Positions 26,654 to 34,917 of a DNA stretch of 35,157 nucleotides are shown here, in pieces. The DNA is taken from assembly GCA_017305835.1 (NCBI GenBank), contig JAFKJY010000094.1, positions 1-35,157 of the forward strand, in the 5' to 3' direction. The notes under the pieces are model-generated. The model did no database searches. It saw only the letters and a list, made by a program, of their open reading frames with translations, and was not told the DNA's origin. How positions within the stretch are numbered: the stretch's first letter is position 1; each line of letters opens with the position of its first letter. The translations under genes were made by a program, and so were the position numbers. The stretch is from Hyphomicrobiales bacterium (GTDB taxonomy: Bacteria > Pseudomonadota > Alphaproteobacteria > Rhizobiales > Rhizobiaceae).

Positions 26654-27649
26654 CTAGATTGCCTTGATTTCGCGGACCAGCCCCTCGCCGACCGTCAATC
26701 CGTCCTTCCGGGCGGCTGCGCGCAGCGCCAACCTCCTGCTGCCCGGCAGACGGGAGCCCGGCTCGGCCTCGATCATCTCCGCGAGCAGGGCGAAACGCGT
26801 TGACGCATTGCCACCGAAAGCGTCCGGATCGATGGCGATGACGAGTTGACCGGTACCCGGAGGTGCTCCCTCCGCATCGAGGAACGACGAGGCTTCCGAG
26901 GCGTATCTGGCGTCGGTAAGACCGGCCGCGAGCAACTCCACCATCAGCGCCAGCACGGTGCCCTTGGCGTCGCCGAGCGGCACCATCGTGCCGGCGAGCG
27001 CCGCGACGGGGTCCGTGGTCGGCCTGCCGGCGGCATCGAGCGCCCAGCCCTCCGGAATCGGCTCTCCACGCTGCTTCGCAGCCAGCACGTTGCCACGCGC
27101 GACCTTGGAGAGGGAGAGATCGATCACGATCGGCGGGCGGCCTTCGACAGGGCAGGCGAAGGCGATGGGATTCGTCCCGAAAAGGGCGCGGGCGCCGCCC
27201 GCCGGTGCGATGGCCGCGGGCGCGTTGGCGAAGAGCAGCGATACGAGCCCCGCGCCGGCCAGACGTTCGACCGGGTGACCGGCGGCTCCACAATGATGCG
27301 AGCGGCGGATGGCGGCGGCGGCGATGCCCTGCCGGCGCGTGACGTCGGGCAGACGTTCCTCCGCGAGAGCGAGCGCCGGATAGGCGAAGCCGTGCGCGGC
27401 GTCGATGGCGACGAGCCCGGGCCGCGGCGTCGCGGCCGTGGGTATGGCGCGACCGTCCACCTTGCCGACCCTGGCTTGCGCGGCATAGGTCGGCACGCGG
27501 CTCAGCCCATGGCCCTTCAGGCCGTCCGCTTCCGCGGCAACCAGCGCGGCCGCGACCGATCGGGCGTTGACGGCGCTCGTGCCGGAGCGTTCGAGCGCCG
27601 CCGCGACCATGTCCTCGGCTTCGGCGATCGTCAGGCGGACACTGCTCAT
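26654..27649 (-). CDS. comC: Ldh/malate-type dehydrogenase, probable (R)-3-sulfolactate dehydrogenase
   Basis: A 331-residue member of the LDH2/MDH2 family, which differs from classical lactate dehydrogenases and includes ComC. Family motifs are ADGLKGHGLSRVPTYA (near residue 42), RRSHHCGAAGHP (His118/119) and FGTNPIAFACP, then DLSLSKVARG. In the sulfolactate pathway ComC reduces sulfopyruvate to (R)-3-sulfolactate with NAD(P)H. This reading depends on context: it is the last gene of suyA-suyB-slcC-comC and overlaps the slcC stop by four bases. By itself the sequence could be a malate or ureidoglycolate dehydrogenase. It acts in the cytosol. Confidence 0.85.
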   Translation of the reverse strand: MSSVRLTIAEAEDMVAAALERSGTSAVNARSVAAALVAAEADGLKGHGLSRVPTYAAQARVGKVDGRAIPTAATPRPGLVAIDAAHGFAYPALALAEERLPDVTRRQGIAAAAIRRSHHCGAAGHPVERLAGAGLVSLLFANAPAAIAPAGGARALFGTNPIAFACPVEGRPPIVIDLSLSKVARGNVLAAKQRGEPIPEGWALDAAGRPTTDPVAALAGTMVPLGDAKGTVLALMVELLAAGLTDARYASEASSFLDAEGAPPGTGQLVIAIDPDAFGGNASTRFALLAEMIEAEPGSRLPGSRRLALRAAARKDGLTVGEGLVREIKAI

Positions 27650-28578
27650 GCGTCACCGGAGAGATGCTTGCCGACGACTTCGGCGATCATCCAAGAAACG
27701 CGAACGTTGGATTCGACCGTCACGCCCGCGATGTGGGGCGTCAGCACGAGATTCGGCACGTCCCTGAACACGGCCGCCGCGTCGCCCTTCAGCGGCTCGG
27801 TCTCGAAGACATCGAGGGCCGCGCCGCCGATGCGGCCGGCGCGAAGCGCGGCGGCGAGCGCAGGCTCGTCCACGACACCGCCGCGAGCCGCGTTGACCAG
27901 GATCGCATCCGGCTTCATGCGGCCGATCGCCACCGCATCGATCAGGTTGCGCGTTTCCGCCGTCAGCGGCACGTGCAGGCTCACCACGTCGGACGTGGCG
28001 AGAATGTCTTCCAGCGACAGACGTTCGGCCCTTTCCCAGGCGGGATGGTCGGCTGGCAGATGCGGGTCGAAGCCCGCCACCCGCATGCCCAACGCCTCGG
28101 CCCGCGCCGCCGTCTCGCGCGCGATCGCGCCGAAGCCGACCAGGCCGAGCTGCTTGCCAGCGATCTCGCGGCCCATCAGCCGGTTTCGCGGCCACCCGCC
28201 GGCGACCATCTCGTCGGTCGCCCGGTAGGCCCCGCGCAACAGCATCATCGCCGTTGCGACGACATATTCCGCCACCGAGGCATTGTTCGCGCCGGTGGCG
28301 GGATAGACCGCGACGCCGCGCGCCTCGCAGGCCGCGACGTCGATATTGTCCAGGCCGACGCCCAGGCGGCCGACGCAGCGAAGCTCGCCGGCCGCGGCGA
28401 GAAGGTCGCCACGGACCTGCGTCCGGTTGCGCACGATGAGCGCCCGCGCACCCGCGACATGACGCGCAAGGTCGGCCGGCCGGTCGACGAGATCCGGCTC
28501 GTAGAGAACGTCGTGCGCCTTCCGCATGGCGGCGACGGCGTCCTCGTCCATGAATTCGCAGACGACAATCCTGGCCAT
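27646..28578 (-). CDS. slcC: D-2-hydroxyacid dehydrogenase, probable (S)-sulfolactate dehydrogenase
   Basis: A 310-residue NAD-dependent 2-hydroxyacid dehydrogenase. The nucleotide-binding loop is LGLVGFGAIARE (148-153), and the catalytic set is Arg232 (NAARGGVVDE), a Glu in DVFETEPL (about 259-261) and His282 (LTPHIAG). In the known pathway SlcC oxidises (S)-3-sulfolactate to 3-sulfopyruvate, which ComC then reduces to the (R) form for SuyAB. The assignment rests on its place between suyB and comC; start and stop overlap both neighbours (TGATG with suyB, ATGA with comC), a sign of tight translational coupling. Without this context a phosphoglycerate- or glyoxylate-reductase-like role would be equally possible. 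Confidence 0.87.
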   Translation of the reverse strand: MARIVVCEFMDEDAVAAMRKAHDVLYEPDLVDRPADLARHVAGARALIVRNRTQVRGDLLAAAGELRCVGRLGVGLDNIDVAACEARGVAVYPATGANNASVAEYVVATAMMLLRGAYRATDEMVAGGWPRNRLMGREIAGKQLGLVGFGAIARETAARAEALGMRVAGFDPHLPADHPAWERAERLSLEDILATSDVVSLHVPLTAETRNLIDAVAIGRMKPDAILVNAARGGVVDEPALAAALRAGRIGGAALDVFETEPLKGDAAAVFRDVPNLVLTPHIAGVTVESNVRVSWMIAEVVGKHLSGDA

Positions 28579-29756
28579 CAGGCGCTGCGGTAGAGCTTCG
28601 TCATGACGAATTCGCGGTGGCCGAGCGCCTCCGCAGCGGTATTCCGGCCGTTGGCCGTCCGGGTGATCATCTCGATCAAGGCGTCTCCGGCCTGGTCGAT
28701 CGTCATGTCGCGCCGCAGGATGCCGCTCACGTCCACGTCGATGTGCTCGGACATGGTTCGCACCGTGCGCGGATTGGCGCTGATCTTGATCACCGGGACG
28801 ATCGGATTGCCGACCACGTTGCCCTGGCCGGTCGGGAATGTATGGATCACATAACCCGCCGCCGCCATCAGCGTAACGCACTCCGCGGCGGCTGAAGAGG
28901 AGTCCATGAAATAGAGGCCGGGACCCTTCGCCGGCGCTTCCGCGGGCTCGAGTATGTCGATGTAGCGGCACTGGCGCCCGATCTTCTCGAGATTGCCCAG
29001 GGCCTTCTCCTCGATCGTCGTCAGGCCGCCCTCGATATTGCCCTTGGTCGGCTGGCTCTCGGAGAGGTCGTCCACCTTGTGCGCCTCGATCACATCGTCC
29101 TGATAGGCCTTCCACATCTTGTACCAGCGCTCGCCCACCTCGGGCGTCGCCGCGCGTTCCTTGCAGATATGTTCCGCGCCGGTGATCTCGGAAGTCTCGC
29201 CGAAGACGCCGTAGATGCCCTCCGGGATGAGCTTGTCGTACATGTTGCCGACGGTCGGGCACGAGCCCAGACCGGTGGTGGTGTCGCTCTCGCCGCACTT
29301 GGTCGAGATCCACAGCTCCGAGACGTCACACTCCTCTCGCTGCAGCTCGCTCGCCCAGTGGACGAACTCCTTGGCCTTGCGCGAGGCGTCCATGATGGTC
29401 TTGAGGTCGCCGTTCTTCTCGATGGAGAAGCCGGCCACCGGCTTGCCGGTCTTGGCGATGCCGTCGACGATCCGCTGGGTCCAGCCCGGCTCGATGCCGA
29501 TCACGACGCAGGCCGCCACGTTCGGATTGGAGCCGGTGCCGATCATCGTGCGGAAATGCAGGTCGAGGTCCTCGCCGAACTGCAGGCGGCCATAGGCATG
29601 AGGCAAGGCCATCGTGCCCTTGATGTTGTTCGCCACGCCCTCGCAGGCGGCGTTGGAGATGTCGTCCACCGGCAGGATGACGACGTGGTTGCGGACGCCG
29701 ACCCTTCCATTCTCGCGGCGATAGGCCTGGATCTTGCCGCTACCGTACTTGCTCAT
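28578..29756 (-). CDS. suyB: (R)-sulfolactate sulfo-lyase, large subunit
   Basis: A 392-residue protein of the UxaA/altronate dehydratase large-subunit family. Together with SuyA it splits (R)-3-sulfolactate into pyruvate and sulfite in the cytosol. Distinctive stretches are YRRENGRVGVRNHVVILPVD, LPHAYGRLQFGEDLDLHFRT, STKCGESDTTTGLGSCPTVG (Cys154, Cys166), TGAEHICKERA (Cys198) and SSSAAAECVTLMAAAGYVIH. The Cys residues are candidates for the iron site reported for this family. Conservation along the whole length and a separate small SuyA gene 14 bases upstream favour SuyB over altronate or galactarate dehydratase. GTAGGAGCG precedes ATG 29756. Confidence 0.93.
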   Translation of the reverse strand: MSKYGSGKIQAYRRENGRVGVRNHVVILPVDDISNAACEGVANNIKGTMALPHAYGRLQFGEDLDLHFRTMIGTGSNPNVAACVVIGIEPGWTQRIVDGIAKTGKPVAGFSIEKNGDLKTIMDASRKAKEFVHWASELQREECDVSELWISTKCGESDTTTGLGSCPTVGNMYDKLIPEGIYGVFGETSEITGAEHICKERAATPEVGERWYKMWKAYQDDVIEAHKVDDLSESQPTKGNIEGGLTTIEEKALGNLEKIGRQCRYIDILEPAEAPAKGPGLYFMDSSSAAAECVTLMAAAGYVIHTFPTGQGNVVGNPIVPVIKISANPRTVRTMSEHIDVDVSGILRRDMTIDQAGDALIEMITRTANGRNTAAEALGHREFVMTKLYRSA

Positions 29757-29769
29757 TTGGGGGTCGCTC

Positions 29770-30057
29770 CTACCAGCGCTTCGTCTTCAGGTTATGCGTA
29801 TGGACGTATCCGCCCTTCTTCACACCGGCGACGATCTTGCCGATGTCCTCGCCGTATTTGATCGCGGTGTCGCCGGCCGCAAGGTCCTTGAGCGCCACCT
29901 TGTGCCCGATCGGAACGTCCGCATCGACCTTCAGCTTGAAGGACGAATTGTCCTCGGTCACCACGCACAGCATTTCCGTTCCGGCCGTCAGCCCTTCGAC
30001 AACCACGACGCCGACATTGTCCTTGTGGTCGTGCACCAACAGGTGAGGTGTGGCCAT
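29770..30057 (-). CDS. suyA: (R)-sulfolactate sulfo-lyase, small subunit
   Basis: A 95-residue SAF-domain protein, the small subunit of sulfolactate sulfo-lyase. Typical features are HLLVHDHKDNVGVVVVEGL near the start, DADVPIGHKVALKDLAAGDT and KYGEDIGKIVAGVKKGGYVH, ending HNLKTKRW. A longer frame extends upstream, but ATG 30057 begins the family homology and has GGAGAT nearby. It is the first gene of the suyAB-slcC-comC operon, divergent from a CUT1 importer with a 168-base shared promoter region. It would combine with SuyB to release sulfite. Confidence 0.93.
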   Translation of the reverse strand: MATPHLLVHDHKDNVGVVVVEGLTAGTEMLCVVTEDNSSFKLKVDADVPIGHKVALKDLAAGDTAIKYGEDIGKIVAGVKKGGYVHTHNLKTKRW

Positions 30058-30116
30058 GAGACCCTGATCTCCAATTCTACTTCTTCGTAGCCGTCCAGTG
30101 CGGCGTAAGAGGTATA

Positions 30117-30126
30117 TTATATAAGA
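30117..30126. promoter_or_regulatory. TTATATAAGA box nearer suyA
   Basis: TTATATAAGA, containing the palindrome TTATATAA, lies 60 bases upstream of the suyA start codon. It is repeated at 30202-30211. Likely half or whole site for a GntR-type regulator, or part of the promoter. Confidence 0.5.
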
Positions 30127-30199
30127 GTTGGAGTGGTCAATCCGCATTTTCGGGCTCCGGAGGCCCTGTCGGCCTTGACCTGCCGCTGGGAGAATTATA

Positions 30200-30211
30200 T
30201 CTTATATAAGA
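30200..30211. promoter_or_regulatory. TCTTATATAAGA palindrome before the CUT1 importer
   Basis: A perfect 12-base palindrome, 14 bases upstream of the ATPase start codon and just before its ribosome site. It shares TTATATAAGA with the box 85 bases away (about eight helical turns). FCD-type GntR regulators bind sites of this style. Confidence 0.6.
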
Positions 30212-30225
30212 ATGGGAGGACATAT

Positions 30226-31311
30226 ATGGCGGAAGTTCGTATCGCCGGCCTTCGCAAACGGTACGGCAGCGTCGAAGCCGTCCGGGGGATCGATCTCGAC
30301 ATCGCCGATGGCGAATTCATCGTGCTCGTGGGAGCGTCGGGTTGCGGCAAGAGCACCACGCTGCGGATGATCGCCGGCCTCGAAGAAATCAGCGACGGCG
30401 AGATCTGGATCGGAGACAGGCTGGTCAACGAGCTCCCCTCCAAGGAGCGTGACATCGCGATGGTCTTCCAGGACTACGCGCTGTATCCGCATATGTCCGT
30501 CTACGACAACATCTCGTTCGGGCTCCGATACCGCATCTCCGACCGAGCCGAGATCAAGCGACGGGTCGAGCAGGCCGCCGAAATCCTCGGCCTGACCCCG
30601 CTGCTGGACAGGAAGCCCAGGCAACTCTCCGGCGGCCAGCGCCAGCGTGTCGCCATGGGCCGCGCGATCGTCAGGGATCCGCTGGTCTTCCTCTTCGACG
30701 AACCGCTCTCCAACCTCGACGCAAAACTCCGCGTCCAGATGCGCACCGAGATCAAGCGCCTGCACAATCGCGTGAGAACGACCTTCGTGCATGTGACGCA
30801 CGACCAGGTTGAGGCGATGACGCTGGCCGACCGGATCGTGCTCATGCGCAATGGCGAGATCGAGCAGATCGGAACGCCGGACGAAATCTACAGCACGCCG
30901 AAGACGGCCTACGTGGCCAGCTTCATCGGGGCGCCTCCGATGAACCTGATCCCGGCCATCGTCGACCGATCGGCAAAGCCGATGGTCCGCTTCGGAGAAG
31001 TCAGCCTGCCTCTTTCGGACGCCTTGTCCGCGAGGGCCGGTCCGGACGGCCGCAAGGTGACGGTCGGCCTGCGGCCGGAGCATTTCGTGACCCTGGGTCC
31101 GCGCAGCGGCGCTTCCGCGAGCCTCCCCATCAAGGTGGACGTCGTCGAGCCTCTTGGTTCGGACACGCTGCTCTTCTTCTCTCTCGCGGGCGTGGAGGGG
31201 ATTGCCCGGGTGCCGCCCGAGCAGGCGGTTCGGCAGGGAGAGCGCATGATGCTCGAGCCGAACCTCGACCGGATCGTGCTGTTCGATGCCGAAACCGGCA
31301 AGGCGCTCTGA
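30226..31311 (+). CDS. CUT1-type ABC transporter ATP-binding protein (MalK/UgpC-like)
   Basis: A 361-residue importer ATPase. Walker A GASGCGKST (37-45), Q-loop VFQDYALYPHM, signature LSGGQRQR, Walker B LFDEPLSNLDAK and THDQVEAMT are all intact, followed by a TOBE domain. ATG 30226 follows GGGAGGA and begins the homology; an earlier in-frame start would place coding sequence over the operator. First gene of a five-gene importer operon divergent from the sulfolactate operon. It ends one base before the next gene. Confidence 0.95.
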   Translation: MAEVRIAGLRKRYGSVEAVRGIDLDIADGEFIVLVGASGCGKSTTLRMIAGLEEISDGEIWIGDRLVNELPSKERDIAMVFQDYALYPHMSVYDNISFGLRYRISDRAEIKRRVEQAAEILGLTPLLDRKPRQLSGGQRQRVAMGRAIVRDPLVFLFDEPLSNLDAKLRVQMRTEIKRLHNRVRTTFVHVTHDQVEAMTLADRIVLMRNGEIEQIGTPDEIYSTPKTAYVASFIGAPPMNLIPAIVDRSAKPMVRFGEVSLPLSDALSARAGPDGRKVTVGLRPEHFVTLGPRSGASASLPIKVDVVEPLGSDTLLFFSLAGVEGIARVPPEQAVRQGERMMLEPNLDRIVLFDAETGKAL

Positions 31312-31312
31312 G

Positions 31313-32275
31313 ATGGCGATTGCGGCGCAGGGCACTTCCGCCGGAAGGACCGCCGGCCGCGCGGGAGGGGCAAGGAGCTGGTGGACGCTCCGGCGCCGGC
31401 GGGCGCTGTTCCTGTTCGTCCTGCTCGCTCCGTCGCTGATAATCTTCCTGCTCTACCGGCTCATCCCGCTGGGCTGGAACATCGTCCTTTCCTTCGAGCA
31501 TTGGTCGCTCGCGAAGCCGGCGCGCTTCGCCGGTCTGTACCACTACGAGGAAATGTTCCTCTACGACGACGTGTTCTGGGAAGCGCTGCGCAACACGCTC
31601 TACTTCATGCTGTCGGCCGTCGCCGGCATCGTCCTGGCGATCGGCCTCGCGGTTCTGGTGAACGCGCGTATCCGCGGCCGGAACGTCTATCGCACGATCA
31701 TATTCATGTCGTATCCGCTGATGGTCGTCGCCGTCGGCATCATCTGGCGCTGGATCTACGACGAGAAGACCGGGCTGATAAACTATGCCCTGCGCTCGGT
31801 CGGCCTGATCGACCAGCCGATCGCGTTCCTCGAATCCTTCTCCACCGCGCTGCTCGCGATCATGGTGGCCGCCGTCTGGCAGATTATCGGCCTCTACATG
31901 ATCATCATCATCACCGGGATGAAGAGCATCCCCGGCCACCTCTACGAGGCGGCCTCCATCGACGGTGCGAACCGTTGGCAACAGTTCTACCGGATCACGC
32001 TGCCGCTCCTGCGCCCGTCGATCTTCCTGTGCCTGATGATCGGCATCATCATGTCGTTCACCAGCTTCGATCTCGTGTTCGTCATGACGAATGGCGGCCC
32101 CGGCCACGCCACCGAGCTGCTGATCACCTACATCTACAAGACCGCCTTCAACGTCTCGAAGCTCGACTACGCCGCGGCGCTGACGGTCTTCACCTTCTTC
32201 ATGTTCCTGATCCTCGCCCTGGTCATCAATCGCTTCAGCGGTGGTGAGGCCGGACAGGTGGAAATCAGCGAGTAG
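31313..32275 (+). CDS. CUT1 ABC transporter permease (MalF-like)
   Basis: A 320-residue permease with a basic N-terminus (about 35 residues) and six hydrophobic segments, starting ALFLFVLLAPSLIIFLLYRL. The EAA loop reads HLYEAASIDGANRWQQFYRI. ATG 31313 is next to the ATPase stop. It forms the inner-membrane channel with the next gene product. Substrate inferred from neighbours to be a C3 sulfonate or a sulfonated sugar, unproven. Confidence 0.94.
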   Translation: MAIAAQGTSAGRTAGRAGGARSWWTLRRRRALFLFVLLAPSLIIFLLYRLIPLGWNIVLSFEHWSLAKPARFAGLYHYEEMFLYDDVFWEALRNTLYFMLSAVAGIVLAIGLAVLVNARIRGRNVYRTIIFMSYPLMVVAVGIIWRWIYDEKTGLINYALRSVGLIDQPIAFLESFSTALLAIMVAAVWQIIGLYMIIIITGMKSIPGHLYEAASIDGANRWQQFYRITLPLLRPSIFLCLMIGIIMSFTSFDLVFVMTNGGPGHATELLITYIYKTAFNVSKLDYAAALTVFTFFMFLILALVINRFSGGEAGQVEISE

Positions 32276-32280
32276 CCGCC

Positions 32281-33096
32281 ATGCGCAGCCGGAACGCCGA
32301 CTGGCCGGTCCATCTCATCCTGATCCCCGTCAGCATCCTCATGCTCGTCCCCTTCTACTGGGTGCTGAAGACGAGCATCACCGGCGAGAACATCTTCGCC
32401 TACCCTCCTTCCATCCTCCCGAGCGACCCGCATCTCTTCAACTATGTCGAGGCCTGGTACTCGATCCCCTTCGCCACCTACTTCATCAACAGCATCCTCG
32501 TCGTCTTCCTCGCCATCGTGGCCAACATCCTGATCGATGCCGCGGCCGGCTATGCCCTGACGTTCCACTTTCGCGGCAAGCGCCTCATCATGCTGATCTA
32601 TCTGTCCTGCATGATGATCCCGTTCCAGGCGACGATCATCCCGGCCTATCTGATCACGGTGAATCTCGGCCTGGTGAACACGCTGCTCGGCATCGCCCTG
32701 CCCCATTTCTCGCACATCATCCTCATCTTCATCTTCAAGGCGAGCTTCGACGCCTTGCCGCGTTCGCTGCCCGAGGCCGCGCGCATGGACGGCGTGCCCG
32801 AATGGCGCATCCTGCTGCAGGTGATGCTGCCGCTTGCCCGGCCGGCCATAGCCACCAGCGTCGTGCTCACCTTCATCTGGTCCTGGAACGACTTCCTGTG
32901 GCCGCTCATCGTCGTGCGCGACGACGACGTCTCGACGCTGCCGCTCGGACTCGCGCGGTTCCTGTCCTATTTCGAGGACACCACCGCCGCCCTCTACGCC
33001 TTCGTCGTGATGGCGCTGGTACCGGGCATCCTGGTGTTCTTCCTCGCGCAGCGGCAATTCATAGAAGGCCTCACGGCCGGTGCCCGGAAGGGTTAG
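32281..33096 (+). CDS. CUT1 ABC transporter permease (MalG-like)
   Basis: A 271-residue permease with six hydrophobic segments. The EAA loop reads SLPEAARMDGVPEWRILLQV, and WSWNDFLWPLIVVRDD precedes the last helices, a common pattern in MalG-like proteins. It starts five bases after the previous stop and ends two bases before the next gene. Confidence 0.94.
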   Translation: MRSRNADWPVHLILIPVSILMLVPFYWVLKTSITGENIFAYPPSILPSDPHLFNYVEAWYSIPFATYFINSILVVFLAIVANILIDAAAGYALTFHFRGKRLIMLIYLSCMMIPFQATIIPAYLITVNLGLVNTLLGIALPHFSHIILIFIFKASFDALPRSLPEAARMDGVPEWRILLQVMLPLARPAIATSVVLTFIWSWNDFLWPLIVVRDDDVSTLPLGLARFLSYFEDTTAALYAFVVMALVPGILVFFLAQRQFIEGLTAGARKG

Positions 33097-33098
33097 AG

Positions 33099-33503
33099 AT
33101 GGGCACCATCCCGAGGCAGATGCTGATCAACCGGGTCACGATCACCTTCGCGGTGATCCTGGCGCTGATCGTCGGCTGGAACGCATACGTGGCCGCCAAC
33201 AACGACGGCGTGCTGACGGGACAGGTGGTGGACAGCGGCGGGCGGGCGGTCGGCGGCGCGAAGGTAACCATAACCGCGCGGACCGTCGCCCACGACCTCG
33301 AGATCGGATCCATCGTCAGCGGCGACGACGGCGTTTTCCGCTTCGAGAAGCACGGCCAGTACAATCTCGTCCTCACCGCCGAGAAGGACGGTGTCGGAAA
33401 ATCCGCGCCACGCCACATCCGCCTCTATTTCCGCAACCAGGACTTCGCCTTGGAGACGCCGCTCGTGCTTTCGACCGGCAGCACCAATGCGCAGGGAAGC
33501 TGA
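33099..33503 (+). CDS. Small membrane-anchored protein with a carboxypeptidase-regulatory-like beta domain
   Basis: A 134-residue protein. One N-terminal hydrophobic segment (VTITFAVILALIVGWNAYVA, residues about 13-32) looks like an uncleaved anchor. It is followed by a transthyretin-like beta-sandwich (GVLTGQVVDSGGRAVGGAKV, GDDGVFRFEKHGQYNLVLTA), the pattern of carboxypeptidase D regulatory-like domains. It would face the periplasm. It lies two bases after the second permease gene and 43 bases before the binding-protein gene, so it is part of the importer operon. No role in ABC transport is established to my knowledge; helping dock the binding protein or binding the cell wall are guesses. 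Confidence 0.8.
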   Translation: MGTIPRQMLINRVTITFAVILALIVGWNAYVAANNDGVLTGQVVDSGGRAVGGAKVTITARTVAHDLEIGSIVSGDDGVFRFEKHGQYNLVLTAEKDGVGKSAPRHIRLYFRNQDFALETPLVLSTGSTNAQGS

Positions 33504-33546
33504 CCTTAGGGTCAGATGTCGTCAACACGTAGAAGGGAGGAACCTC

Positions 33547-34917
33547 ATGCGATTCGACAGACTGCTTAGGGGCGCCGCGTTGCTGGCGCTCGTGGTCGGC
33601 TACGGCGGCAACGCCGGCGCCGAGGAAATCACCGTTCTGACCTGGAACCATGCGAGCCTGGCAGAAACGTACTACAACCCGGCGATCGCCGAATTCGAAG
33701 CGGCCCATCCGGGCGTGAAGGTCAAGTGGCTGGACCGCAAGGGCACCGAGTTCAATGCCTTCCTGCAGACGCAGATGGTCGCCAACGCAACTCCGGACGT
33801 GGTCGAGTTCCAGGGGATGCTGTGGCTCGAGTATCAGGACAAGGGGCTGATCGAGAACATGGCCCCCTACCTGGCCAAGGAGCCTGACGTTGCCGCGCGC
33901 TTCGATCCCAAGATCAACGACTACTGGGGCATCGCCGACGGCCAGTGGGCGCTGCCGGCCCAGTGGGGCACCACCCTGCTTCATTACAGCATCCCCGCGT
34001 TCAAGGCCGCCGGCATTTCGGGGCCGCCGAAGACCTGGGACGAATTCATGGACTACGTTGCCAGGACGACGGACCCGTCGAAGCAGCAGGTCGGCTTCAT
34101 TTCGCTCAATTTCGACTGGGCGTTCTGGCCGATGCTCGCCACCAACGGCATCGAGCTGCTCAACGAGGACATGACCAAGGCCGCGTTCAACACGCCCAAG
34201 ATGAAGGAGGTCGTGACCGCCCTCGCCGATGCCACGGCGAAGGGGCAGATCAGCAAAACGTCGTGGACCGGGCGCTGGGTCGAGCCGAACGGTGAGTTTG
34301 CCGACGGCCGCGACGCCATGTACCTCGCTTTCTATTCGTCCTACTCGTTCTTCAAGTCGGCCAGCAAATGGGTCTCCCCCGAGACGCTGGGAACCGCCCA
34401 GTGGCCGGGCGGCTGGACCGTGCCTTCTCCGCAGGCCTGGTCGATCATGAAGGACAGCAAGCATCCGGACCTCGCCTGGGAATTCGTGAAGCTGATGACT
34501 TCGAAGAAATGGGCGGCGAAGTACGGCCAGATCTACGCGCTCCTGTCCGGCAACAAGGAGGCCGACGCGGAGAACGTCGAATACTTCAAGAAGAACGATC
34601 CCAGCGCCGCCGAGGTCCTCGAGGCGAACCTGGGCGCGCTCGACAAGATCACCGGCGCCTGGAAGACGCCGAAGAACGCCGAGATCCTCGGCGTTCGCCG
34701 CAGGTCGGGATGCGCAAGCAACCGCCAGCTCCGCGCCAGCTCCGCGACCGGGCCCAGAACACGCACCAGATCCGGCTCCGCGTCGCCCAGCGCCGTCGGC
34801 AACGGACCGAGCCCGATCCCCGATTTCACCGCGGAGACGAGGCCCAGGACGCTGCTGTTCCGGGCCACCAGCTTGGCGTCGGACGCGACCGCAGCGAGCC
34901 ATTTCGACGCCCGGTGA
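33547..34917 (+). CDS. CUT1 solute-binding protein, 3' end broken and replaced
   Basis: The ORF of 456 residues is native only to about residue 380. The signal peptide (residues about 5-25, cut near GNAGA) and TVLTWNHASLAETYYNPAI start a family 1 binding protein. WALPAQWGTTLLHYSIPAFK, SLNFDWAFWPMLATNG and GGWTVPSPQAWSIMKDSKHP are family-like. After WKTPKNAEI (near 34685) the frame reads Arg/Ser/Thr-rich antisense of a LysR gene to a chance stop at 34917. The last 30-50 native residues are therefore missing. ATG 33547 has GGGAGGAA. It would supply ligand to the two permeases encoded upstream. The break may be genuine or an assembly error. Confidence 0.88.
   Translation: MRFDRLLRGAALLALVVGYGGNAGAEEITVLTWNHASLAETYYNPAIAEFEAAHPGVKVKWLDRKGTEFNAFLQTQMVANATPDVVEFQGMLWLEYQDKGLIENMAPYLAKEPDVAARFDPKINDYWGIADGQWALPAQWGTTLLHYSIPAFKAAGISGPPKTWDEFMDYVARTTDPSKQQVGFISLNFDWAFWPMLATNGIELLNEDMTKAAFNTPKMKEVVTALADATAKGQISKTSWTGRWVEPNGEFADGRDAMYLAFYSSYSFFKSASKWVSPETLGTAQWPGGWTVPSPQAWSIMKDSKHPDLAWEFVKLMTSKKWAAKYGQIYALLSGNKEADAENVEYFKKNDPSAAEVLEANLGALDKITGAWKTPKNAEILGVRRRSGCASNRQLRASSATGPRTRTRSGSASPSAVGNGPSPIPDFTAETRPRTLLFRATSLASDATAASHFDAR

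Noticed and set aside
28578..30057. Altronate or galactarate dehydratase instead of SuyAB
   Set aside because: Split small and large subunits of this size, SuyB-like stretches along the whole length and the slcC-comC partners fit sulfolactate sulfo-lyase better.
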